Shown in pieces: positions 33,804 through 41,362 of a stretch of 64,000 nucleotides of DNA (position 1 is its first letter; each line of letters starts with the position of its first letter). The notes beneath the pieces are model-generated. The model saw only the letters and a list, made by a program, of their open reading frames with translations, was not told the DNA's origin and made no database searches. This stretch comes from Anaerolineales bacterium UBA5195 (GTDB lineage Bacteria; Chloroflexota; Anaerolineae; Anaerolineales; Villigracilaceae): the NCBI GenBank assembly GCA_002412925.1, contig DHVZ01000100.1, positions 62,001-126,000 on the forward strand. The letters run 5' to 3'. A program made the translations under genes and the position numbers.

Positions 33804-34775
33804 ATGAAACCTATCACCATCGGAAAACTTCGCGGTCTCCAACAATGCACTTCCTCGCGAAGTAGTCCCGGTTTCGGCACGGGACGCGGAACCTTCACCT
33901 GCCTGGCTCTTGACCATCGCCAGAACCTGCGCAAAGCCAACCCGGCCTATCAGGATGATGCCGAACTCAGCCGCTTCAAACTGGATGTGACCGCCGAACT
34001 GGCTTCCTCCGCGACCTGCGTTCTGCTTGACCCCGAAGTCTCCGCGGCACAGGCCATCACCACCGGGAAATTACCAGGCGACAAGGCCTTCGTCGTGGCC
34101 GTAGAGTCCACCGGTTATGGCGGCGAAGCCACCGCCCGGCGCGGGCAGGTTATCCCCGGCTGGAGCGTAGAAAAGGCCAAACGCATGGGCGCGAGCATGA
34201 TCAAACTTCTCGTCTACTATCACCCTGATTCCCCCACCGCCACCGAAGCCGAAGCCTTCACGGCACAAATCGCCGCTGACTGTCTGAAATCCGACCTTGG
34301 TCTAATGCTCGAGCCGCTCTCTTACTCGCTTACCGACCAGAAACTCACCAGCGACGAAAAGCGCTACGTCGTCATCGAAACCGCACGCCGCCTGACCCCC
34401 ATCCCCGGCGTGGACGTTCTCAAAGCCGAGTTCCCCCTCCCCGCAGACAGCCCCGAACCCGAATGGCCGTCCGCCTGCGCCGAACTCAGCGCCGCCTCCG
34501 TCACGCCCTGGATTTTGCTCTCCGCCGCAGTCTCTTTCGAGACCTACCAGCGCCAGATCATCGCCGCCTGCCAGGCCGGGGCCAGCGGGATTGCCGTGGG
34601 CCGCGCCGTCTGGCAGGAAGCTGTTCTGATGAACGGACAGGCGCGCCTCGATTTCCTGCGCACCACCGCTAAGGAACGGCTCACCCGCTTGAACGCCCTT
34701 TGCACCGCCCTCGCCAAACCTGTCACCGATTTCTACGCCGCCGACGCGCCCTTCGACTGGTACAAAACCTACTAA
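33804..34775 (+). CDS. lacD: Tagatose-1,6-bisphosphate aldolase-like (LacD family)
   Basis: A class I aldolase-type protein of 323 residues. The LacD family start is visible (ALDHRQNLRK), and the Schiff-base lysine region is GASMIKLLVYYHPD near residue 133-146; LMLEPLSY and VLKAEFPL carry the other barrel residues. It would split tagatose-1,6-bisphosphate into dihydroxyacetone phosphate and glyceraldehyde-3-phosphate. The product of the PfkB kinase downstream is its likely substrate. Start at the ATG 22 bp after the GH114 stop, with GGGAG upstream. Confidence 0.87.
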   Translation: MKPITIGKLRGLQQCTSSRSSPGFGTGRGTFTCLALDHRQNLRKANPAYQDDAELSRFKLDVTAELASSATCVLLDPEVSAAQAITTGKLPGDKAFVVAVESTGYGGEATARRGQVIPGWSVEKAKRMGASMIKLLVYYHPDSPTATEAEAFTAQIAADCLKSDLGLMLEPLSYSLTDQKLTSDEKRYVVIETARRLTPIPGVDVLKAEFPLPADSPEPEWPSACAELSAASVTPWILLSAAVSFETYQRQIIAACQAGASGIAVGRAVWQEAVLMNGQARLDFLRTTAKERLTRLNALCTALAKPVTDFYAADAPFDWYKTY

Positions 34776-34777
34776 CC

Positions 34778-36643
34778 ATGACCTTCAACCCTGTGCCCTT
34801 TACGCAAGTGACCCTGAACGATTCCTTTTGGCAGCCACGCCAGCTGGTCAACCGTGAAGTCAGTCTGCCGCATGTCTATGCCTGGCTGGAGCGCACCGGT
34901 CGAGTGGACGCGTTCAAACTCCAATGGCGGGCTGGCGACCCCAATCCGCCGCACATTTTCTGGGATTCGGACGTGGCCAAATGGCTGGAAGCTGCCGCTT
35001 ATTCCTATGCGGATTTTCCCGACTCGCAGTTGGAGACCCTGATGTACAAGGTCATCGCCCTGATTGCCTCTGCCCAGCAGCCGGACGGCTACCTGAATAC
35101 CCATTTTACCGTCGTCGAACCGGGGAAACGTTTTACCAACCTGCGCGACCGGCACGAACTGTACTGCGCCGGGCATCTCATCGAAGCCGGGGTGGCTCAT
35201 TTCCAGGCCACCAGCCAGCGGACTCTGCTGGAGGTCGTCAGCCGCTACGCTGATTTGATCGACGCCACCTTTGGGCGCGCCGAAGGCCAGAAACGCGGCT
35301 ATCCCGGCCACGAGGAACTCGAGTTGGCGCTGGTCAAGCTCTACCGTGCCACGGGCAAAAAGCGTTACCTCGAACTCTCGCAGTATTTTGTAAACGAGCG
35401 CGGCTTGCAGCCGCATTATTACGACCTCGAGGCGCGTGCGCGCGGCGATGACCCGGCAGCTTATTGGGCACGAACGTATGCCTATCTACAGGCGCACGCC
35501 CCCGTCCGTGAGCAGACTGAGGTGGTTGGCCATGCCGTCCGCGCCATGTACCTGTACTCAGCCATGACCGACCTGGCCCGCGAAACCGACGACGAGAGTC
35601 TCTTCCGCGCCTGTGAAACTCTCTGGGAGCACCTGACCACCCGGCGCATGTACGTCACCGGCGGAATCGGCTCTTCCGGCCACAACGAAGGCTTCACCTC
35701 CGATTATGACCTGCCCGATCTTTCGGCTTACGCCGAAACTTGCGCATCCATCGGATTGGTCTTCTGGGCCCATCGTCTCTCGAACCTGACCGGCGAAAGC
35801 AAATATGTCGACGTGCTGGAGCGCGCCCTCTACAACGGCGTCGCCAGTGGGGTCTCGTTAAATGGTCGCGGATTTTTCTACGAAAACCCCCTCGCCAGTC
35901 TGGGCAATCACCATCGCCAGGAATTTTTCGACTGCGCCTGCTGCCCGCCTAACGTTGCCCGCCTGTTTGCCAGCCTGGGGCAGTATTTCTACTCCACCGA
36001 TGGCGCTGAGATTGCCGTACAGCTCTACGGACAAGGCAGCGCCCGGATTGGGGATCTGACCTTGCAGCAGGTCACAGAATATCCCTGGGATGGCCGCATT
36101 CGGCTGCAAATCGAAACATCCAAACCGGCCTCCTTCAAGCTCCACCTGCGTTTGCCTGGCTGGTGTACAAGCTACCGCCTGTCTCTTAACGAACAGGTTG
36201 TTTCTCCCACACTCGAAAGAGGCTATCTCTGCCTTCAGCGAAAATGGCATTCCGGCGATGAAATTCTCCTTGACCTGGAGATGCCGGTCGTTTATCTGCG
36301 TTCTCACCCGTTGGTCGCCTCGGGGGTCGGACGGGCCGCTCTCCAACGCGGGCCGCTCGTCTATTGCCTGGAATCTGCCGACCATTCCGGGGTTTCTGTT
36401 CACCATCTCATGGCCCCCAAGGAAGCAAGCGCCTGGCGGGTGGAAAAATCCACTGACTGGGAATCCGTAATTACTTTACAGACCGAAGGTCTTCAGTTCG
36501 ATGCCTCCGCTTGGAACAAGTCGCTTTACTCCACCCAGATTCCGACCACGCAGCCTGCCAGCCTGACCGCCATCCCCTACTGTCTGTGGGACAATCGCGC
36601 GCCCGGAGAAATGCGCGTCTGGCTGCCCCTGGAAACACGATGA
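34778..36643 (+). CDS. GH127 family glycoside hydrolase (beta-L-arabinofuranosidase type)
   Basis: A cytoplasmic protein of 621 residues of the GH127/DUF1680 family. The family opening FTQVTLNDSFWQPR, the (alpha/alpha)6 barrel, AYAETCASIGLV and the zinc/thiolate motif FDCACCPPNVARL near residue 386 are visible; in characterised members a Cys of this cluster is the nucleophile. Known substrates are beta-L-arabinofuranosides, which does not match a galactosamine locus, so it may trim side groups or have another specificity. The ATG at 34778 lies 2 bp after the aldolase stop. Confidence 0.88.
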   Translation: MTFNPVPFTQVTLNDSFWQPRQLVNREVSLPHVYAWLERTGRVDAFKLQWRAGDPNPPHIFWDSDVAKWLEAAAYSYADFPDSQLETLMYKVIALIASAQQPDGYLNTHFTVVEPGKRFTNLRDRHELYCAGHLIEAGVAHFQATSQRTLLEVVSRYADLIDATFGRAEGQKRGYPGHEELELALVKLYRATGKKRYLELSQYFVNERGLQPHYYDLEARARGDDPAAYWARTYAYLQAHAPVREQTEVVGHAVRAMYLYSAMTDLARETDDESLFRACETLWEHLTTRRMYVTGGIGSSGHNEGFTSDYDLPDLSAYAETCASIGLVFWAHRLSNLTGESKYVDVLERALYNGVASGVSLNGRGFFYENPLASLGNHHRQEFFDCACCPPNVARLFASLGQYFYSTDGAEIAVQLYGQGSARIGDLTLQQVTEYPWDGRIRLQIETSKPASFKLHLRLPGWCTSYRLSLNEQVVSPTLERGYLCLQRKWHSGDEILLDLEMPVVYLRSHPLVASGVGRAALQRGPLVYCLESADHSGVSVHHLMAPKEASAWRVEKSTDWESVITLQTEGLQFDASAWNKSLYSTQIPTTQPASLTAIPYCLWDNRAPGEMRVWLPLETR

Positions 36644-37560
36644 AAAAGTCCTTCGATGTGCTTGTCGCGGGTGAAATCAATCCCGACCTGATCCTTTCCG
36701 GCGAGGTCGAACCGGCTTTCGGGCAGGTCGAAAAGCTGGTCGATTCCGCCACCCTGGCTATCGGCTCATCTTCTGCCATCTTTGCCTGCGGCGCGGCGCG
36801 GCTGGGACTGAAAGTGGCTTTTATCGGCAAATGCGGCGAGGATGTCTTTGGCCGCTTCATGCTTGATGAAATCTCAAAACGGGGCGTGGAGGTTGGGAAT
36901 GTCATTATCGCTCCGGGCGAATCCACCGGCCTGAGCGTGATTCTCAACCGGGGCGTGGACCGCGCGATTCTGACTCACCCAGGCTTGATTCCCGCGCTAA
37001 AAGCCGAAGAAGTTTCTGATGATTTGCTCCATCAAGCCCGCCATCTGCACGTCGCCTCGTACTTTTTGCAATCAGCCCTGCAACCGGATTTGCCCGACCT
37101 CTTTCAGCGCGCCCGCAGCCTCGGCCTGACCACTTCCCTCGACACCAACTATGATCCCTCTGAAAAATGGATCGGTTTCGACGAACTGCTCGCCGTCACG
37201 AATATTTTCCTGCCCAATGAAGCCGAAGCTTGTTCCCTCGCCGGGGTGGACAATGTCGATTCGGCAGCAGACAGACTGGCGGGGAAGGTCGAAACGCTGG
37301 CTATCAAGCTCGGGGCGCAGGGAGCTTTGGGGGTCAGGAAAAGTCAAAAAATCAGAGTCCCCTCCATTCCCGTCAAGGTGATTGATACCGTTGGCGCAGG
37401 CGACAGTTTTGATGCCGGGTTTATCTATGGCTACCTCAACAATTGGCCGCTGGAGAAAACCCTGCGTGTTGCCGCCATCTGCGGCGCGCGCTCTACTCAG
37501 GCTGCTGGTGGTACGAGCGCCCAGGCCACTCTCGATGAGGTCATGCGTGAATTATCTTGA
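36640..37560 (+). CDS. PfkB family carbohydrate kinase
   Basis: A ribokinase-fold sugar kinase of 306 residues. The N-terminal motif is GEINPDLILSG and the C-terminal PfkB signature with catalytic Asp is DTVGAGDSFDAGFIYGYL near 250. In this locus tagatose-6-phosphate kinase (LacC-like) is the best guess, feeding the aldolase; fructose- or nucleoside-type substrates cannot be excluded. It overlaps the GH127 stop by 4 bp (ATGA) and its own end overlaps the next start by 14 bp. Confidence 0.88.
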   Translation: MKKSFDVLVAGEINPDLILSGEVEPAFGQVEKLVDSATLAIGSSSAIFACGAARLGLKVAFIGKCGEDVFGRFMLDEISKRGVEVGNVIIAPGESTGLSVILNRGVDRAILTHPGLIPALKAEEVSDDLLHQARHLHVASYFLQSALQPDLPDLFQRARSLGLTTSLDTNYDPSEKWIGFDELLAVTNIFLPNEAEACSLAGVDNVDSAADRLAGKVETLAIKLGAQGALGVRKSQKIRVPSIPVKVIDTVGAGDSFDAGFIYGYLNNWPLEKTLRVAAICGARSTQAAGGTSAQATLDEVMRELS

Positions 37561-38842
37561 TTTCGTCATTTCTGCCCAGAAATTCGGCCAGCCGCGCGGG
37601 ATCACCTCGGTCTGCTCAGCGCACCCATTCGTGCTGGAGGCAGCGCTCCAACATGGCCTGGCGCAACATCTGCCGGTGTTGATCGAAGCCACCTGCAACC
37701 AGGTCAACCAGTTCGGCGGCTATACCGGCCTGACCCCGGCTGATTTTGTTCTGTATGTCAGCAAAATTGCTGACCGGGTCGGTTTTCCGCGCCAGAACCT
37801 GCTCCTGGGCGGTGACCATCTCGGACCACTGGTCTGGTCGGGCGAACCCGCCGCCGTGGCGATGGACAGGGCCAAAACCCTGGTGCGCGATTACGTCCAG
37901 GCCGGGTTTGCCAAAATCCACCTGGATTGCTCGATGCCTTGCGCCGATGATAAAGAATTGACCGTTGAACTCGTTGCCCAGCGCGCCGCCGAACTGGCCC
38001 AGGTCGCAGAAAACGCCATCCCTGCAAATCCCGAATTGCGAATTACAAATCGCGAATTACGTTACGTCATCGGCACCGAAGTCCCGCCCGCCGGGGGCGC
38101 CAAAGCCGGTGAAACTCATCTCACGGTCACCGACCCGGCAGACGCCGCCCAGACAATCAATCTGACCCGCCGCGCCTTCTCTGCCCTGGGGTTGGAATTC
38201 GCCTGGGAGCGGGTCATCGCCCTGGTGGTGCAGCCCGGCGTCGAATTTGGCGATGAAAACGTACATGAATATGACCGCTCGGCAGCGGCTGGCCTGGCGC
38301 GCTTCATCGAAAATGTTCCCAGCCTGGTTTATGAAGCTCACTCCACCGATTATCAGACCCGCGCCGCCCTGCGCGCCCTGGTCGAAGACCATTTCGGCAT
38401 CCTGAAAGTTGGCCCCGCCCTGACTTTTGCCTTTCGTGAAGCGGTCTTTGCCCTGGCCGAAATCGAAGAGACTTTGTGCCAGACACCCAGCCGCATCCGC
38501 GAAACGCTCGAAGTTGCCATGTTGACCAATCCGGTGCACTGGAAAAAGCACTACAGCGGCGACGCCCAAACCCAAAAATTTGCGCGCTCTTTCAGCTTTA
38601 GCGACCGGATTCGATATTACTGGAAGACCCCCGAGACACAGCAAGCTTTTGAACAACTGATGACCAATCTGGGCGAAAACGCCTTGCCCCTCGCGCTCTT
38701 GAGCCAGTACCTGCCCGGCCAATACCGAAACATCCGCTCCGGCCATATTCCAAATCGAGCCAGCGCCATTCTCCTTGACCGAGTTATGGATGTACTGGAC
38801 AGTTACCACTGGGCTTGCCAGGGCGAGAATTGCCCTGAATGA
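37547..38842 (+). CDS. kbaZ: D-tagatose-bisphosphate aldolase class II accessory subunit (GatZ/KbaZ)
   Basis: A GatZ/KbaZ-like protein of 431 residues. Family features are QPRGITSVCSAHPFVL, LIEATCNQVNQFGGYTGLTP, GGDHLGPLVW and IHLDCSMPC. In E. coli this protein supports the class II aldolase subunit, but no GatY/KbaY is present here, only a LacD-type aldolase; an independent role is possible. I use GTG at 37547 with GAGG 7 nt upstream. Residues about 160-173 are encoded by a GCGAATTAC micro-repeat (38027-38066). It ends the sugar locus and converges on lysK. Confidence 0.85.
   Translation: MNYLDFVISAQKFGQPRGITSVCSAHPFVLEAALQHGLAQHLPVLIEATCNQVNQFGGYTGLTPADFVLYVSKIADRVGFPRQNLLLGGDHLGPLVWSGEPAAVAMDRAKTLVRDYVQAGFAKIHLDCSMPCADDKELTVELVAQRAAELAQVAENAIPANPELRITNRELRYVIGTEVPPAGGAKAGETHLTVTDPADAAQTINLTRRAFSALGLEFAWERVIALVVQPGVEFGDENVHEYDRSAAAGLARFIENVPSLVYEAHSTDYQTRAALRALVEDHFGILKVGPALTFAFREAVFALAEIEETLCQTPSRIRETLEVAMLTNPVHWKKHYSGDAQTQKFARSFSFSDRIRYYWKTPETQQAFEQLMTNLGENALPLALLSQYLPGQYRNIRSGHIPNRASAILLDRVMDVLDSYHWACQGENCPE
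38027..38066 (+). repeat. GCGAATTAC micro-repeat inside kbaZ
   Basis: Tandem imperfect units (GAATTGCGAATTAC, ATCGCGAATTACG) encode NPELRITNRELR in frame. The same class of unit is normally intergenic in this genome. It appears to be an in-frame expansion in a loop just before VIGTEVPPAGG. Confidence 0.5.
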
Positions 38843-38851
38843 CAGCCCAAA

Positions 38852-39937
38852 CTACCCATTCCCCAGGCCAGAGAAAGCGCTCAACCGCTGGAGAGCAAGT
38901 GATAAGACCGCAACCGCTTTGACATACTCGTCCAAATTAATGTATTCGTTCGGGGTATGGTCAAGCGCCGAATCCCCAGGTCCGTAGACCAGGGCCGGAC
39001 ACTGCCAAACCGGCGCGACGATGTTCAAATCGGCGGTGCCGGTTTTATAGACAAAAGATGGCGTTCCACCCGCAGCCCGTATACCATTTAAGAAGGCTCT
39101 CACCAACTGGGAATTTTTTTCACACGCCCAGGCCGGGACGGGATAGCCTACTCGTGCAACCACGGCATCTGACACGATTTCGTCCAATTTCTCATACCAC
39201 TGCTCTGGCGGCATCTCCACCGGCAGGCGCACGCCGATACTCAATCGCGCCCACTGTTCGAAGCCATCCTGCCCAGCCTCGATATTGCGCAGCGTGGGCA
39301 GGATTTTATCGAATGCGCGCTGCCTGTTAACATTGAAGACCTCAGCATAAGCTTTGATCACCAGCCACGCCTCGACAGCTGCTTCCGCCGCGGTCTGCTC
39401 GCCGCTGGCAGTGTGGGCTTGTTCACGCTTGACCGTGAGTTCTGCCCAGGCCGAGCCTTTGTAACCCAGCGCAATCCTGTCCCAGCGGTTGGGTTCGCCG
39501 ATGATGGCAAAATCTGGTTTGTACTGGTCAACCACAAACCTCGCCCCATCCGAATCGCGCTCTTCTTCGACGGCTCCGATGACCACAAACTGCCAACCCT
39601 CCACCGCACCAACCTGCGCCACCGCATCCGTAAAACAGGCCAGCGGACCTTTGGCGTCCACCGAGCCACGGCCGTACAGTAGGGGCGGAGCATGCTCCGC
39701 CCCTACAACCTGCACCGGAATCTCACCCGGCACGGTATCGATATGTCCCAATAGAACCACCTGTTTCGGCCCGTTGCCCATCACCCCCACCGCATTCCCG
39801 GCCTGATCGATGAACGAATCCGTAAATCCGACAGCTTTCATCCGTGTCGTCAACCATTCGACAGCCCCTCTCTCCTGCCCGGAGGGGCTGTATTGGGAAA
39901 CCAAACCAATCAAAGTTTCGAAAGCTGTTTCATCCAT
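38852..39937 (-). CDS. lysK: [LysW]-lysine/[LysW]-ornithine hydrolase LysK
   Basis: An M20-type zinc hydrolase of 361 residues that releases lysine (or ornithine) from the LysW carrier. Metal ligands are in LLGHIDTVPGE (His, Asp), GRGSVDAKGP, GAVEEERDSDG and IIGEPNRWD. The sequence has a palindrome-encoded insertion between the first two motifs (39679-39706). It is the last gene of the argG operon; with one carrier system for two pathways it is probably bifunctional. The start ATG lies in an ATCCGTT micro-repeat and has a weak ribosome site. Confidence 0.9.
   Translation of the reverse strand: MDETAFETLIGLVSQYSPSGQERGAVEWLTTRMKAVGFTDSFIDQAGNAVGVMGNGPKQVVLLGHIDTVPGEIPVQVVGAEHAPPLLYGRGSVDAKGPLACFTDAVAQVGAVEGWQFVVIGAVEEERDSDGARFVVDQYKPDFAIIGEPNRWDRIALGYKGSAWAELTVKREQAHTASGEQTAAEAAVEAWLVIKAYAEVFNVNRQRAFDKILPTLRNIEAGQDGFEQWARLSIGVRLPVEMPPEQWYEKLDEIVSDAVVARVGYPVPAWACEKNSQLVRAFLNGIRAAGGTPSFVYKTGTADLNIVAPVWQCPALVYGPGDSALDHTPNEYINLDEYVKAVAVLSLALQRLSAFSGLGNG
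39679..39706. repeat. GTAGGGGCG palindrome inserted in lysK
   Basis: A perfect 28-bp palindrome (GTAGGGGCGGAGCA plus its reverse complement) inside lysK. It encodes VGAEHAPPLLYGR on the minus strand without breaking the frame. Related palindromes are intergenic at 48985-49013, 53365-53393 and 54405-54433. Confidence 0.85.
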
Positions 39938-39943
39938 CCGTTA

Positions 39944-40032
39944 ATATCCGTTTCTTCGCTTCAATAATCCGCTGCCAAATCCGTTTCTCAGTTTCATCCG
40001 TTATCGAGTCCGCTTATCCGTTCTCGTCTGTT
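39944..40032. repeat. ATCCGTT micro-repeat between lysK and lysJ
   Basis: Degenerate units (ATCCGTTTC, ATCCGTTATC, TTATCCGTTCTCG) fill the 76-bp gap and run into the last codons of lysJ, where they encode STTDENG. Confidence 0.6.
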
Positions 40033-41219
40033 GTCGATATCTCCGCCGCCAGCACTTCCGCCAACGCGGCCACAACCTGATCCAACTGCCCATATGTAAT
40101 TACCAGCGGTGGCAGCAGGCGAATCGTCGTTAGCCCGGCGTTTAACGCAATGATCCGCTTCTCCTGCAAAGCCTTGAGATACGGCGCAACCTTTTGTTTT
40201 AGCTCAATCCCAACCATCAGCCCCAGCCCGCGCACCTCGCGGACAATCGGCAGATTCAACGCGCGGAGTTTTTCAACCAGGTATTTGCCCTTTTCGGCAG
40301 ATTGTTGGGGCAGGTTCTCCTCCTCGATCACAGTCAGCGCCGCGACGGCCGCCGCGCACGATAGCGGATTCCCGCCGAAGGTGGAGCCATGCAGTCCCGG
40401 CGCAAGATTTTTCACCGCCGCGCCGAGCAGCACCGCACCCATCGGGATGCCGCCCGCCAAAGACTTGGCTACGCACAGAATGTCGGGAGTGATGCCGTAA
40501 TGCTGGTAAGCGAAAAGCTTGCCGGTGCGTCCAAATCCGGTCTGGACTTCATCCATAATCAACAGCACGCCGCGTGCAGTGCAAAGTTCGCGCACCGCCT
40601 CCATGTAGGCCGGATCTGCCGGGTAGACGCCGCCCTCCCCCTGGACGGGTTCGAGCAGCACTGCGGCGGTCTTGCCCCGCCCTCCTTCGGCGGGGTTATC
40701 GGTCACTGCTTTTTCCAGCGCGGCAATATTGTTGTAGGCCACATGGCTGTAATCGGGAACGAGCGGCTCGAAGGCTTCGCGGTATTTTTTGTTCCAGGTG
40801 GCCGAAAGCGCGCCCAGCGTCCGCCCGTGGAAACCGCGCATCGCGGCAATGATCCCGGTCCGGCCCGTCGAAACGCGCGAAAACTTGATCGCCGCTTCAA
40901 TCGCTTCAGTGCCTGAGTTGCAAAAGAAGACCCTCTCCAGGCCAGGGGTGAGCGTGGTTAACTTCTCCATCAGGGCGGCGCGCTGGTCGTTGGGGAACGT
41001 CTCGAATAATGTGACCAGTTTGGTCGCCTGTTCCGCTATCGCCGCTGCAACTTTGGGATGCGCGTGACCCAGGTTTGCCACGCCATGCCCGGACGAGCAA
41101 TCGATGTATTCGTTGCCGCCCGAATCCCAGAGCAAAGCGCCCTGTCCGCGCACGATGGCGAAGTTTTGCTTGGTATACAAGCCGGAAGTGTGTTTGTTTT
41201 CAATATCGATAATGTTCAT
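40014..41219 (-). CDS. lysJ: [LysW]-aminoadipate/glutamate semialdehyde transaminase LysJ
   Basis: A class III aminotransferase of 401 residues, homologous to ArgD. It transaminates the LysW-bound semialdehyde to LysW-lysine or LysW-ornithine. PLP and active-site motifs are CNSGTEAIEAAIKFSR near 105, LIMDEVQTGFGRTG near 218 and the lysine in CVAKSLAGGIPMGA near 248. AGGAAAAC precedes the ATG. It sits between carB and lysK in the arginine operon and is probably shared by both pathways. Confidence 0.9.
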   Translation of the reverse strand: MNIIDIENKHTSGLYTKQNFAIVRGQGALLWDSGGNEYIDCSSGHGVANLGHAHPKVAAAIAEQATKLVTLFETFPNDQRAALMEKLTTLTPGLERVFFCNSGTEAIEAAIKFSRVSTGRTGIIAAMRGFHGRTLGALSATWNKKYREAFEPLVPDYSHVAYNNIAALEKAVTDNPAEGGRGKTAAVLLEPVQGEGGVYPADPAYMEAVRELCTARGVLLIMDEVQTGFGRTGKLFAYQHYGITPDILCVAKSLAGGIPMGAVLLGAAVKNLAPGLHGSTFGGNPLSCAAAVAALTVIEEENLPQQSAEKGKYLVEKLRALNLPIVREVRGLGLMVGIELKQKVAPYLKALQEKRIIALNAGLTTIRLLPPLVITYGQLDQVVAALAEVLAAEISTTDENG

Positions 41220-41264
41220 AATGTTTTCCTATCAGGATAGAAATTAGCTCAACCGAGCAAAACC

Positions 41265-41331
41265 TTAAACACAAAGGAGAGCAAGAGCAAAAAAGGTTTT
41301 CCTTCGTGCTCTTTGTGTCCTTTGTGTTTAA
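41265..41331. repeat. Inverted repeat between carB and lysJ
   Basis: TTAAACACAAAGGA (41265-41278) pairs exactly with 41318-41331; the inside (AAGAGCA, AAAGG/CCTT) extends the stem imperfectly. Located in the 143-bp gap within the operon, it may process or attenuate the transcript before lysJ. Confidence 0.65.
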
Positions 41332-41362
41332 AGGGTTTAAGCATAACTATCACACGACTTCA

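Noticed and set aside
37382..37546. A longer KbaZ start inside the PfkB gene
   Set aside because: The extra residues have no family similarity; GTG at 37547 has a proper ribosome site and keeps the conserved N-terminus.
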